Shown: positions 27,305-36,683, counted from the stretch's first letter. The stretch is 64,000 nucleotides of DNA from Euzebyella marina (GCF_014855515.1 NZ_JACYFK010000001.1:1736001-1800000); one strand, 5' to 3'. Notes: a model not told the origin generated them from the sequence alone. Numbers and translations: made by a program.

Positions 27305-28750
27305 TTAGTTGTTGTGTGAAAGGCCTACCGCTTCACCGATTAGTGTGGCCGAGGTGCAATCATCCATTCTGACCATAACGAAATCACCCACTTTATAATT
27401 CTCTTTTGGAAATACGGCTACCGTATTCTGTGATGTGCGGCCCATCCAATGCATATCGGATTTTTTGGAAGTTCCCTCAATAAGTACTTCTTGAGTTTCT
27501 CCAACGTTTCGTTGAATACGCTCTAAAGAATGCCTTTGTTGTAGGTCTATAATTTCGGTGAGTCTTCGTTTTTTGACCTCGTCGGCCACATCATCTTCCA
27601 GTTTTCTGGCGGCAAGTGTTCCCGGTCTTTCTGAATAAGCAAACATAAACCCATAGTCGTATTTTACATATTCCATTAACGTCAAGGTGTCTTTATGATC
27701 GTCTTCGGTCTCGGTCGGGAACCCGGTAATCATATCTTGAGAGATGGCACAATCGGGTATGATCGCTTTGATGTTGTCAATCAGTTCAAAATATTCTTGA
27801 CGTGTATGAAGGCGGTTCATAGCCTTTAAAATTCGATCACTGCCACTTTGAACTGGTAAATGTATATAGTTGCAGATGTTTTCGTATTTGGCCATAGCTC
27901 GAATCACGTCAAGCGTCATATCTTGCGGATTTGAGGTGGAGAACCTAATGCGTATTTTTGGTTGGGCCAAGGCTACTTTCTCAAGTAATTGTGAAAAATC
28001 TACCGCTGTAGCCTTTTGCATATCGGAAGCTCCTTCAAAATCTTTTTTAAGCCCACCGCCATACCAAAGATAACTATCGACGTTTTGACCCAAAAGGGTT
28101 ATCTCTTTGAAGCCTTTTTCCCAAAGTTCATTGACTTCGTTGATAATAGATTGTGGATCTCTACTTCGTTCTCGTCCTCTAGTGAATGGTACCACGCAGA
28201 AGGTACACATATTATCACAGCCCCTGGTAATCGAAACGAAAGCAGTTACGCCGTTTGAATTAAGGCGTACCGGGGCAACATCGCCATAAGTCTCATCTTT
28301 AGAGAGTATAACGTTAACGGCATTTCGCCCTTCATCGATTTCCTGTATGAGGTTGGGTAGGTCTTTATAGGCATCGGGGCCAACGACCATGTCAACAATT
28401 TTTTCCTCCTCTAAAAATTTATGTTTCAGGCGTTCGGCCATACAGCCGAGAACGCCAACTTTCATGTGAGGTCTTTCTTTTTTTACGGCATTGAACTTTT
28501 CGAGTCGCTTTCGAACGGTTAACTCTGCCTTTTCCCTAATAGAACAGGTGTTGACCAAAACAAGGTCAGCCTCACTCAGCTCTTGAGTAGTGTTAAAACC
28601 TTCTTTTGATAGAATAGAGGCTACGATTTCACTGTCAGAAAAATTCATTTGACAGCCATAGCTTTCTATATAAAGCTTTCGACCATTATTGGATTTGTCG
28701 ACTAAAGAAAGGGTTGAGCCCTGAATTGATTCGTCAATTGTCTTTTCCAT
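27305..28750 (-). CDS. miaB: tRNA-2-methylthio-N6-dimethylallyladenosine synthase MiaB
   Basis: A 481-residue radical-SAM methylthiotransferase that adds the 2-methylthio group to i6A37 of tRNAs. The N-terminal MTTase domain has [21 protein letters not shown] and the third Cys in [10 protein letters not shown], which together hold the auxiliary Fe-S cluster. The radical-SAM CxxxCxxC is in [14 protein letters not shown]. The C-terminal TRAM domain covers about 410-475. The start is the ATG at 28750, giving [11 protein letters not shown]; an upstream TTG extension is unlikely because it would overlap the -7 box at 28772-28779. It heads the run that includes the AAA+ regulator and lptE. Confidence 0.96.
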   Translation of the reverse strand: MEKTIDESIQGSTLSLVDKSNNGRKLYIESYGCQMNFSDSEIVASILSKEGFNTTQELSEADLVLVNTCSIREKAELTVRKRLEKFNAVKKERPHMKVGVLGCMAERLKHKFLEEEKIVDMVVGPDAYKDLPNLIQEIDEGRNAVNVILSKDETYGDVAPVRLNSNGVTAFVSITRGCDNMCTFCVVPFTRGRERSRDPQSIINEVNELWEKGFKEITLLGQNVDSYLWYGGGLKKDFEGASDMQKATAVDFSQLLEKVALAQPKIRIRFSTSNPQDMTLDVIRAMAKYENICNYIHLPVQSGSDRILKAMNRLHTRQEYFELIDNIKAIIPDCAISQDMITGFPTETEDDHKDTLTLMEYVKYDYGFMFAYSERPGTLAARKLEDDVADEVKKRRLTEIIDLQQRHSLERIQRNVGETQEVLIEGTSKKSDMHWMGRTSQNTVAVFPKENYKVGDFVMVRMDDCTSATLIGEAVGLSHNN

Positions 28751-28771
28751 AACCACATAAAATACGGGCAG

Positions 28772-28779
28772 CAAATATA
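28772..28779 (-). promoter_or_regulatory. -7 promoter box of miaB (TATATTTG on the minus strand)
   Basis: An exact TAnnTTTG match 21 nt upstream of the miaB ATG. The rest of the 276-nt divergent gap to the LVIVD gene (28751-29026) is A/T-rich and I see no further clear feature. Confidence 0.5.
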
Positions 28780-29026
28780 GGGCTTAAAACTGGCAAGTGA
28801 CAAATTGACAGTGAATTTTAATACTATTTTAGATGAATGTAAAAAGGTTGATTAGCCATCTCGGTCTATGCCTTCTTGATAAGATTTGCCCGTAACTTCA
28901 TTTTGAATCTAATAAAAGGATTATGCTTTTGGTGGGTTAACAGTTATTTCTTTATCAAATCGTTGAAATGCACGCAACTTTTCTGTGAAAAAGGCATCTA
29001 TCTGTTAAACAAACCAATAGATACCT

Positions 29027-30319
29027 ATGAAAAAGAACATCTTGCTATTCGTTATAGCGTTATCATCAATTATGGTTTCGTGTATCGACGACGATTCCAT
29101 TTCTGGTAAACGCGAATATCTCGTTGCCGTGCCCTTAACTTCCGATTTACGCCAATTTAAAGAAGAAGCGATCGATATTAGCGAACCGGAACCCATTCAA
29201 CAATCGGGAAAGATTTATGCTTACAAGAATTTCGTTTTTGTAAACGATGTGTACCGGGGTTTTCATATTATCGATAACAGTGACCCCTCAGCACCGGAAA
29301 ATGTTGGGTTCATTAAGCTAGAGGGTAATAATGATATCTCGGTTAAAGACGATAGGCTTTATGCCGATAGCTATGGTGATTTGGTGATTTTCGATATATC
29401 GGATATCGAGAATATTCCGGCTGCCAAACGTATTGAGAATGCTATTTATCAGCAATTTTGGTGTACGGTAGGGTTTGATGTAGATTGGCCCGAGGCCGAC
29501 CTTTATGATTATTCTGAATTTGATGTGAACAATGAGGCTATTGTAGGTTGGGAAGTTAAACGCGAGATTCTTTCTGAAGAAGAATTTATGGAAAAATCGG
29601 GTTATGGACGAGTTAGTGAAGACCTTGCTTTTAACTCGGGTGCTGAATCGGCCTCCTCTGATTCTTCAACTGGTCAAGGAGGGTCTTTGGCACGATTCAA
29701 AATTGTTGGTGATTACCTTTATGCCGTTGAGTGGGGTAGTATCAGTATTTTTGATATTTCAGATCTAGATAACCCGAAAACTTTAGACGATGTCTATACC
29801 AACGGTGCTGTTGAAACAATTTACAACCAAGGTGATATTCTTTTCTTGGGGGGTACCCAAGGCATGTATATATATGATATCACTTCGCCTGATAAGCCTG
29901 TTTTTGTTTCCGAATTTATACACGGTACGGCATGTGACCCTGTCGTCGTAGACGGTGATTATGCATATGTGACCCTTAGGGGCGAGAATTCATGTGGAAA
30001 TACTGAAAGCGGACTGTATATTGTTGATTTGACAAATTTGGCCGAGCCTAAACTTGAAAAATTTTACTCATTGACGGGGCCTTATGGTATCGGTTTTAAA
30101 GATGATAAGCTTTTTGTTTGCGATGGAGCTGACGGTCTAAAGGTGTATGATAAAAGCAATATTCAGAACCTCACTTTGTTAAATCACTTTAAAGATATTG
30201 TTACCTATGACGTTATTCCCCTTCAGAATTCATTATTGATGATTGGTAACCAAGTACTCTATCAATATGAGTATCTAGAGAACGATATTGAGCTATTAAG
30301 TAGTTACAGTTTGAACTGA
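29027..30319 (+). CDS. LVIVD-repeat beta-propeller lipoprotein
   Basis: A 430-residue protein. Residues 1-19 form a lipoprotein signal peptide with the Cys in MVSCIDDD; the run of Asp after Cys fits the Bacteroidetes surface-export signal. The body consists of repeats such as VNDVYRGFHIIDNSDPSAP, YADSYGDLVIFDISDIEN, YAVEWGSISIFDISDLDNP and YDITSPDKP. These are LVIVD repeats, each forming a blade of a propeller. LVIVD proteins are probably binding or scaffold proteins on the cell surface, and I know no reaction. A conserved Cys (HGTACDPV) and a later NSCGNTES loop may form a disulfide. It is monocistronic: a strong terminator follows at 30341-30370. Confidence 0.85.
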   Translation: MKKNILLFVIALSSIMVSCIDDDSISGKREYLVAVPLTSDLRQFKEEAIDISEPEPIQQSGKIYAYKNFVFVNDVYRGFHIIDNSDPSAPENVGFIKLEGNNDISVKDDRLYADSYGDLVIFDISDIENIPAAKRIENAIYQQFWCTVGFDVDWPEADLYDYSEFDVNNEAIVGWEVKREILSEEEFMEKSGYGRVSEDLAFNSGAESASSDSSTGQGGSLARFKIVGDYLYAVEWGSISIFDISDLDNPKTLDDVYTNGAVETIYNQGDILFLGGTQGMYIYDITSPDKPVFVSEFIHGTACDPVVVDGDYAYVTLRGENSCGNTESGLYIVDLTNLAEPKLEKFYSLTGPYGIGFKDDKLFVCDGADGLKVYDKSNIQNLTLLNHFKDIVTYDVIPLQNSLLMIGNQVLYQYEYLENDIELLSSYSLN

Positions 30320-30340
30320 CTCTTGGCAATAATTCTGTCT

Positions 30341-30370
30341 AACGCCCCGTTTTATCGGGGCGTTTTTCTT
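30341..30370 (+). terminator. Intrinsic terminator of the LVIVD lipoprotein gene
   Basis: The perfect 8-bp stem AACGCCCC/GGGGCGTT with an 8-nt loop is followed by TTTCTTTT. It lies 21 nt after the stop codon and ends the transcript before topA. Confidence 0.9.
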
Positions 30371-30411
30371 TTATGAAATCCGTTCTGTGGGGGCGAATTA
30401 AAATTTTCAAT

Positions 30412-30419
30412 TACTTTTG
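30412..30419 (+). promoter_or_regulatory. -7 promoter box of topA (TACTTTTG)
   Basis: An exact TAnnTTTG match 19 nt upstream of the topA ATG at 30439. It lies inside an in-frame N-terminal extension of topA, which is a second reason to prefer the downstream ATG. Confidence 0.5.
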
Positions 30420-30438
30420 TTGCATCAAAAAACCATTA

Positions 30439-32916
30439 ATGGCCAAGAATTTAGTTATAGTAGAGTCGCCCGCGAAGGCAAAGACCATCGAGAAATTTCT
30501 CGGAAGTGATTATAAGGTCGAGTCAAGTTTTGGGCACATTGCAGATTTACCTTCAAAAGAACTCGGCGTAGATGTCGATAATGATTTCGAACCCAAATAT
30601 ATCGTTGACAGCGATAAAAAGGCACTTGTCAAAAAATTACGTGATTTAGCAAAGAAAGCAGAGACCATATGGCTTGCAAGTGATGAAGACCGCGAAGGAG
30701 AAGCCATATCATGGCACTTGGCCGAAACTTTAAAACTCGATAAGAATAAGACCAAGAGAATAGTATTCAACTCGATTACCAAGAGTGCCATTCAAAAGGC
30801 TATCGAAAACCCAAGGTCTATCAATTATAATCTCGTAAATGCACAACAGGCCAGACGCGTATTGGATCGTCTGGTAGGTTATGAGCTTTCTCCTGTACTA
30901 TGGAAGAAAATAAAACCTGGCCTTTCGGCTGGGCGTGTACAATCGGTAGCCGTTCGATTGATTGTCGAAAGGGAAAGGGATATTGAAGCATTTACCCCGG
31001 AAGCCTCTTTTAGAATTGCAGCAGAATTCAAGACTTCAGAAGCAAATGTTTTCGCTGCCAAGCTCAATAAAACCTTTGCTTCAAAAGAAGAAGCCGAAGC
31101 TTTTCTGAAACAAAATATCGGTGCTGACTTTTCGGTGGGTAGTTTAGATAAGAAACCGGCCAAAAAATCACCGTCCGCACCCTTTACCACTTCTACATTG
31201 CAGCAAGAGGCATCTAGAAAGCTATACTTTTCTGTTTCTAGAACTATGCAGGTAGCGCAGCGTTTATACGAGGCAGGGCTTATTACTTATATGAGAACCG
31301 ATAGTGTTAACCTTTCAAGTGAGGCCATCAACGCTGCTAAAGAAGCCATTGTTCAGAACTATGGTGAAAAGTACAGTGAGGTCAGAAATTTTAAGGGTAA
31401 GACCAAGGGAGCGCAAGAAGCGCACGAAGCTATTCGACCTACTGATATAACCAATCAATCTCCTTCTTTGGAGCGTGATCAAATGAAATTGTACGAGTTG
31501 ATTTGGAAACGTACCATTGCCTCTCAAATGAGCGATGCCGAGTTGGAACGTACCAATGTTAAGGTTGTTGCCAACACGCATTCCGAACAGTTCAGTGCTA
31601 ATGGTGAGGTCATTAAGTTCGATGGTTTTTTAAAGGTTTATTTGGAAAGTGTCGATGAAGAAGATGTAGAGGAGCAAGAAGGAATGCTGCCGGCCATGAA
31701 AGAGGGCGAGGCATTGACCAATAATTATATAACGGCAACAGAGCGTTTTACACGTCCGCCATATCGTTTCACAGAGGCCTCCTTGGTAAAGAAACTAGAA
31801 GAGTTGGGTATTGGTAGACCATCTACCTACGCCCCGACCATTTCTACCATTCAAAACAGAGGTTACGTAGAAAAAGGAACTATAGATGGTACGGAACGAA
31901 AATATGCTCAACTTCTCTTGGAGTCGGGCGCGGTAAAGGAGAAACAACTTTCTGAAATGGTAGGTTCCGATAAAGGAAAATTGGTTCCGACCGATATAGG
32001 TATGATAGTCAATGACTTTTTGGTAAGTCATTTCGCTAATATTCTTGATTATAATTTTACGGCCAAAGTCGAAGAAGATTTTGATGAAATCGCCGAAGGA
32101 GAAGAAGACTGGCAGAAAGTAATGCAAGCTTTTTACAAAGATTTTCACCCAACGGTGCTTGACGTTCAAGAAAATGCCGACCGGGCCAGTGGTGAACGCG
32201 TTTTGGGTGAAGACCCCAAATCGGGTCGTCAGGTTTCGGTGAGGTTGGGTCGTTTTGGCCCTATGGTGCAGATAGGTACGGTCGATGATGAAGAGAAACC
32301 ACAGTTTGCCAGTCTGTTGCCTGATCAGTCGTTAAATACCATCACTTATGAAGAGGCGATGGAGTTATTTAAACTTCCTAGAAAACTAGGAGTATATGAA
32401 GGGGAAGAGGTTGAGGCGAATGTTGGTAGATTCGGACCGTACGTTCGATTCGGAAAAAAGTTTGTTTCCTTGGATAAGGGAGAAAGCGCCTTTGATGTCG
32501 ATTTTGAAAGGGCGGTAGAGCTCATCAAGGCAAAACAAAAGGCCGATGCTCCTATTTATGAATACGAAGATAAAGAGGTTACGAAGGGTACCGGTAGATT
32601 CGGCCCTTTCATTAAGTGGGATGGCATGTTCATCAATGTGAACAAAAAATATGATTTCGATAACCTTTCTGAAGCTGATATTATTGAACTGATCGAAAAC
32701 AAAAAGCAGAAAGAAAAAGAAAAGGTCGTTCAAAATTGGGAGGAAGAAGGTATACGAATTGAAAAGGCGCGATGGGGCAGGCATAATATTATTAAAGGAA
32801 GAACGAAAGTAGAACTGGCCAAAACCGTTGATGCGGCCAAAATGTCTTTAGATGAAGCAAAAGCTCTAATTGAGGCGAAGGTACCTAAAAAGAAAACCAG
32901 GGCAAAGAAGAAATAA
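30439..32916 (+). CDS. topA: DNA topoisomerase I
   Basis: An 825-residue type IA topoisomerase that relaxes negative supercoils. The TOPRIM domain starts at MAKNLVIVESPAKAKTIEKF and includes the acidic SDEDREGEAISWHL motif. The active-site Tyr is in LITYMRTDSVNLS (about residue 285). The C-terminal half carries topoisomerase-I C-terminal-like repeats with FGPMVQIG, FGPYVRFGKKFVSL and FGPFIKWDG in place of zinc fingers, the common Bacteroidetes form. It ends in a basic KKKTRAKKK tail. The ATG at 30439 is chosen over an in-frame ATG 22 codons upstream because of the -7 box between them. It precedes the arginase-like gene and the gld block, a conserved neighbourhood in flavobacteria. Confidence 0.97.
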   Translation: MAKNLVIVESPAKAKTIEKFLGSDYKVESSFGHIADLPSKELGVDVDNDFEPKYIVDSDKKALVKKLRDLAKKAETIWLASDEDREGEAISWHLAETLKLDKNKTKRIVFNSITKSAIQKAIENPRSINYNLVNAQQARRVLDRLVGYELSPVLWKKIKPGLSAGRVQSVAVRLIVERERDIEAFTPEASFRIAAEFKTSEANVFAAKLNKTFASKEEAEAFLKQNIGADFSVGSLDKKPAKKSPSAPFTTSTLQQEASRKLYFSVSRTMQVAQRLYEAGLITYMRTDSVNLSSEAINAAKEAIVQNYGEKYSEVRNFKGKTKGAQEAHEAIRPTDITNQSPSLERDQMKLYELIWKRTIASQMSDAELERTNVKVVANTHSEQFSANGEVIKFDGFLKVYLESVDEEDVEEQEGMLPAMKEGEALTNNYITATERFTRPPYRFTEASLVKKLEELGIGRPSTYAPTISTIQNRGYVEKGTIDGTERKYAQLLLESGAVKEKQLSEMVGSDKGKLVPTDIGMIVNDFLVSHFANILDYNFTAKVEEDFDEIAEGEEDWQKVMQAFYKDFHPTVLDVQENADRASGERVLGEDPKSGRQVSVRLGRFGPMVQIGTVDDEEKPQFASLLPDQSLNTITYEEAMELFKLPRKLGVYEGEEVEANVGRFGPYVRFGKKFVSLDKGESAFDVDFERAVELIKAKQKADAPIYEYEDKEVTKGTGRFGPFIKWDGMFINVNKKYDFDNLSEADIIELIENKKQKEKEKVVQNWEEEGIRIEKARWGRHNIIKGRTKVELAKTVDAAKMSLDEAKALIEAKVPKKKTRAKKK

Positions 32917-32949
32917 GCTGGTCGTAGGGCTTGCTATTGTTTTAACGAC

Positions 32950-32975
32950 AGGGTCATGATATTTTTCATGGCCCT
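32950..32975 (+). terminator. Weak hairpin after topA
   Basis: The stem AGGGTCATGA pairs with TCATGGCCCT (one G-U pair) around a six-base A/T loop, 33 nt after the topA stop. The downstream run TTTCGTTGTT is only partly T-rich, so termination may be incomplete. Confidence 0.4.
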
Positions 32976-33056
32976 TTCGTTGTTAGATAGGCTATAATGG
33001 TTTTGAAAGAGCTCTAATTTATGAAGTCAAGACGAGGTTACTTTAAAGTCGATAAG

Positions 33057-33064
33057 TATCTTTG
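33057..33064 (+). promoter_or_regulatory. -7 promoter box of the arginase-like/gld region (TATCTTTG)
   Basis: An exact TAnnTTTG match 46 nt upstream of the ATG at 33111. It could drive the arginase-like gene and possibly gldK beyond it. A second, clear -7 box directly before gldK is not seen. Confidence 0.45.
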
Positions 33065-33110
33065 AAGTTTGATGAAATAAACCTCAATCTTCCACTAATT
33101 ATTTATTGTA

Positions 33111-34268
33111 ATGGAATTAGACTTTTTGGTGCCTGTTGATGACAAGGTGCTGGCCCATTGCGAATTGCTTCCTAGGCAGGCAATCGGTAAGCATATTAAG
33201 ATTCACTCACATCGTGACGGGCTTCCTTCCCTAGATAAGGTAAGTATGGTTATTCTAGGGGTAAAAGAATCCAGAAATGCCTTTGAAAAGAAAACGGAGA
33301 AACTTGATGTGTCAGGTTTGCGCATTCAGCTGTATAAACTTCTGTTAGGTAATTGGAACAGTACCCTCGCCGATATAGGAGACATTGAAGAAGGGGCAAC
33401 GGTCGAAGATACTTATTTTGTGGTGAGAAACACGTTAACTAAGCTATTAGAGGCTGATATCTTGCCTATAGTCATTGGGGCAACACAAGATTTGACCTAT
33501 CCGGCGTACCGATCTTTCGATGGAATCAAAAACTTGGTAAACTTGGTGGCGGTCGATAGTCGTTTTGATTTTGGAATGGATGATGAGCTTATATCTTCCC
33601 ATTCTTACATGAGCAAGATTATAACCGATAAACCCAACAATCTATACAACTTTTCGAACATAGGATATCAAAGCTATTTTAATGCTCAAGAAGAAATGGA
33701 TCTTATGGATCGACTTTTTTTTGATGCCTACAGGCTCGGTGAGCTCGGTGCCGATATTACCTTGGCAGAACCCGTTCTTAGAAATGCCCATATGATCAGT
33801 ATTGATGCACGGGCAGTAAGGGCAAGTGAAATCGGGCTATCGGATAATTTTTCTCCCAATGGTTTTACGGGCCGAGAGATTTGCGCTATCGCCCGTTACG
33901 CTGGTTTTGGTGACAAGGTTTCCATTTTCGGAATGTACGAAATGGAGAACACCGTACAGTCTCATCAATTAATGGCCCAGATTATCTGGTACTTTATAGA
34001 AGGTTTCAATTACCGAATTACCGAATCGCCTCTTGAGGAAGCTGAAAATTTTACCAAGTACAATGTACCCTGCGATAGTGAGCAATTGGTTTTTCATCAA
34101 AGTCAATTAACTGAAAGGTGGTGGGTAGAAGTGCCATCTATTTTGGCACCGCACACTAAATCAGATGCCGTAGCGTTATTACCATGCACAAAAACTGACT
34201 ATTTGCAAGCCTGCGACCAAATCATTCCAGAAAGATGGTTGAAGGCTTACAAAAAAGGGTTCAATTAA
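33111..34268 (+). CDS. Arginase/formimidoylglutamase-fold protein with degenerate metal site, next to gldK
   Basis: A 385-residue protein with the arginase (ureohydrolase) fold; automated annotation would call it formimidoylglutamase. The three metal-ligand motifs are altered. GGxH reads GATQD (His lost). DAHxD reads DSRFD (His replaced by Arg, both Asp kept). SxDxD reads SIDAR (second Asp lost). So three of the six manganese ligands are missing and normal hydrolysis is unlikely. The fold is otherwise intact through SPNGFTGREICAIARYAG and a long C-terminal extension (about 310-385) that arginases lack. No signal peptide is seen, so it is cytoplasmic. It lies 189 nt upstream of gldK, away from any histidine-degradation gene, so a T9SS-linked structural or regulatory role is possible. 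That is inference. Confidence 0.8.
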   Translation: MELDFLVPVDDKVLAHCELLPRQAIGKHIKIHSHRDGLPSLDKVSMVILGVKESRNAFEKKTEKLDVSGLRIQLYKLLLGNWNSTLADIGDIEEGATVEDTYFVVRNTLTKLLEADILPIVIGATQDLTYPAYRSFDGIKNLVNLVAVDSRFDFGMDDELISSHSYMSKIITDKPNNLYNFSNIGYQSYFNAQEEMDLMDRLFFDAYRLGELGADITLAEPVLRNAHMISIDARAVRASEIGLSDNFSPNGFTGREICAIARYAGFGDKVSIFGMYEMENTVQSHQLMAQIIWYFIEGFNYRITESPLEEAENFTKYNVPCDSEQLVFHQSQLTERWWVEVPSILAPHTKSDAVALLPCTKTDYLQACDQIIPERWLKAYKKGFN

Positions 34269-34457
34269 AAAGGTGATAGTTTAAAAGGCTTCTGTATAAG
34301 GGCTTTGCCGACAATCTTCTTATTTATTGCAGAACCCAAAAAAAATTTAAGTATATGTACTGCCAATACAATAATTTAAATAAATCACAGTTTTAGAGTG
34401 TAGAATTAAAGCACAGTATTTGCAGTTAATAACCAGAATCGAAATTTAACCTAAAGT

Positions 34458-35813
34458 ATGAAAAAGCTATTGTTATCATCTATAGCGTTTGTTTTTTTGC
34501 TTAGCAGTTGCGGCTCAAGAACAAAAGGAGAGCTAGTAGGGGCCCAAGGTAAAAAGTGGTATCCTGAAAAGCCATACGGCATGGAGCTTATCCCTAGGGG
34601 TTCATTTATCATGGGTAAAACCGAAGAAGACCAGGCCAAGCTCTTAAACGCTCCTACAAAGACCGTAACGGTTCGATCGTTCTATATGGATGATACCGAA
34701 ATTACGAATAGTGAATATCGCCAATTTGTTGAATGGGTGAAAGATTCCATTACAAGAACAAGATTGGCTATTTTGGCCGATGAACTTGGTCTAGGCCCTG
34801 AAGATGGCGGTATTGGTGATTACGCGTTTAAAGATGCGGATACGACCAAGCTTTCGGCGTATGATAAATATATGTTGGATAACTATGCCGGTATGGGCGA
34901 AACAGGTTTTGAAGGTAGAGGCCTGAACAAGGACGAGCAGTTAGTTTGGGATATTTCCGATTATCCTGATGAGTACTATACCGAGGTGATGGATTCTTTG
35001 TATATTCCTGAGGAAGAGTCTTATAATGGTCAGCGAACTATTGATGTCACTAAATTGAAGTACAAATATAGCTGGATGGATATCGAAGCTGCCGCTCGAT
35101 CAAGAACTGGTAGTAGAAAAGACTTCATCCGTCAAGAAGAGTTAGAAATTTATCCTGATACGACCGTTTGGATCCGCGATTTTGAATATTCTTACAACGA
35201 ACCAATGCACAATGATTACTTCTGGCATGATGCTTATAGCGATTATCCGGTAGTAGGTGTTTCTTGGGCTCAGGCTAGGGCTTTCTGTAACTGGAGAACC
35301 AAGTTTAAGAATGATGATCAAAAGAGTAGGGGCAAGCAGTTCGTTAACCAGTTTAGACTTCCTACCGAAGCTGAATGGGAATATGCAGCTCGCGGAGGTA
35401 TTGAAGGAGGAACTTATCCTTGGGGTGGCCCTTACGTAATCAGTGATACTGGTTGCTTTATGGCCAACTTTAAACCTCAAAGGGGTGACTATGCTGCAGA
35501 TGCCGCTTTATATACTGTTGAGGCGAAGTCTTACGAGCCTAATGACTTTAACCTGTACAACATGGCTGGTAACGTTTCTGAATGGACGAACTCTAGCTAC
35601 GATCCTAACTCATACGAGTTTGTTTCTACCATGAACCCTAACGGAGGTGATGGCGCCAACGAAAGAAAGGTTATACGTGGTGGTTCTTGGAAAGATGTTG
35701 CTTATTTCCTTCAAGTGAGTACTCGAGATTATGAATACGCAGATTCGGCAAGAAGTTACATCGGCTTTAGAACTGTTCAAGATTATATGGGCGAAGAAGA
35801 TTCAACCCAATAA
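34458..35813 (+). CDS. gldK: Gliding motility/T9SS lipoprotein GldK
   Basis: A 451-residue outer-membrane lipoprotein of the type IX secretion system. The lipobox is LLSSCGSR near residue 19. The body is a formylglycine-generating-enzyme (SUMF) fold with markers GMELIPRGSFIMGKTEE, DDTEITNSEYRQFVEW, VGVSWAQARAFCNWR, RLPTEAEWEYAARGG, NMAGNVSEWTNSSYDPN and RGGSWKDVAYFLQVSTRDY. The catalytic cysteines of true sulfatase-activating enzymes are absent at the C-terminal site, as is normal for GldK. GldK forms the periplasmic ring with GldN. It is the first gene of gldK-gldL-gldM-gldN. The gap to gldL is an unusually long 159 nt and contains an 8-bp inverted repeat. Confidence 0.96.
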   Translation: MKKLLLSSIAFVFLLSSCGSRTKGELVGAQGKKWYPEKPYGMELIPRGSFIMGKTEEDQAKLLNAPTKTVTVRSFYMDDTEITNSEYRQFVEWVKDSITRTRLAILADELGLGPEDGGIGDYAFKDADTTKLSAYDKYMLDNYAGMGETGFEGRGLNKDEQLVWDISDYPDEYYTEVMDSLYIPEEESYNGQRTIDVTKLKYKYSWMDIEAAARSRTGSRKDFIRQEELEIYPDTTVWIRDFEYSYNEPMHNDYFWHDAYSDYPVVGVSWAQARAFCNWRTKFKNDDQKSRGKQFVNQFRLPTEAEWEYAARGGIEGGTYPWGGPYVISDTGCFMANFKPQRGDYAADAALYTVEAKSYEPNDFNLYNMAGNVSEWTNSSYDPNSYEFVSTMNPNGGDGANERKVIRGGSWKDVAYFLQVSTRDYEYADSARSYIGFRTVQDYMGEEDSTQ

Positions 35814-35883
35814 ATTATTACGGGGTCAAAACCCGAAAAGTAATATTAGACGTAAATAAATTTTCAAATACACCGTTCTGAAA

Positions 35884-35901
35884 TTCAATTAGATAATTGA
35901 A
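35884..35901 (+). repeat. Inverted repeat in the gldK-gldL gap
   Basis: TTCAATTA and TAATTGAA, a perfect 8-bp inverted repeat with a 2-nt spacer, lie 70 nt after gldK and 71 nt before gldL. A small CGGG/CCCG hairpin is at 35821-35835. The symmetry could be a protein-binding site or a weak RNA hairpin, and no T-run follows. The other bases of the 159-nt gap are A/T-rich without a clear -7 box. Confidence 0.5.
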
Positions 35902-35972
35902 CTATTAACAAAGTCCAAACAATAAACCAAATCTTTATTTTTAACATTAAATTTCAAATTAAATCTTAAATT

Positions 35973-36626
35973 ATGGCACAGTCAAAATCAACAAAGAAGC
36001 TGTTTAACATGGCCTACGGCCTTGGTGCATCGGTAGTAATTATTGGTGCGTTATTTAAAATTCTACACTGGGAGCTAGGTCCCTTAAATGGTGGTGTCCT
36101 ACTTGCCATCGGTCTTATTACTGAAGCACTTATTTTTGCCATTAGTGCATTCGAGCCGGTAGATGACGAGTACGATTGGTCTTTAGTTTACCCTGAATTG
36201 GCAGGTGGTGAAACTAAAGCTAGAAAAAGCAATGAGGCTGCTGAAATCAAAGAAGCTGAGGCTTCATTGTCAGCTAAATTGGATAACTTATTAAAAGAAG
36301 CTGGTGTAGATGCCAACTTGATGGAAAGCCTTGGTTCTAGCATTCGTAATTTCGAAGGCGCTGCTAAAGGTATCGCTCCTACAGTTGATGCAATGGAGTC
36401 TACAAGAAAGTATTCTGAAGAAATGGTACAAGCTGCCGCTCAGATGGAATCTTTGAACAGCCTTTATAAAGTACAATTAGAAAGTGCAAGCAAGCAAGCT
36501 TCAGTAAACGAAGAAGTTGTTCAGAATGCTTCTGCCCTTAAAGATCAAATGGAGTCATTAGCAACCAACCTTTCTTCATTGAACGGAGTTTATGGTGGTA
36601 TGTTGACTGCAATGAACAGAAACTAA
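35973..36626 (+). CDS. gldL: T9SS/gliding motor subunit GldL
   Basis: A 217-residue inner-membrane protein. Two transmembrane helices (about residues 10-31 and 39-60) are joined by a short loop (KILHWELGPLNGG). The second contains Glu51 in LITEALIF, at the site of the essential proton-path Glu of Flavobacterium GldL. A cytoplasmic helical domain with SLGSSIRNFEGAAKGIAPTVDAM and coiled-coil-like repeats follows. Five GldL and two GldM subunits form the proton-powered rotary motor. It lies between gldK and gldM (57-nt gap). Length matches the family. Confidence 0.96.
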   Translation: MAQSKSTKKLFNMAYGLGASVVIIGALFKILHWELGPLNGGVLLAIGLITEALIFAISAFEPVDDEYDWSLVYPELAGGETKARKSNEAAEIKEAEASLSAKLDNLLKEAGVDANLMESLGSSIRNFEGAAKGIAPTVDAMESTRKYSEEMVQAAAQMESLNSLYKVQLESASKQASVNEEVVQNASALKDQMESLATNLSSLNGVYGGMLTAMNRN

Positions 36627-36683
36627 TTAGATATTAGTAATTACCCCAAATCATTTAAATTAATCAAAATCTAATTAGAAAAC

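Noticed and set aside
33111-34268. Active formimidoylglutamase (hutG) assignment
   Set aside because: Metal ligands are lost at three of six sites and no hut genes are near, so an enzymatic hutG call is not supported.
35821-35835. Terminator between gldK and gldL
   Set aside because: The CGGG/CCCG hairpin is only 4 bp and no T-run follows.
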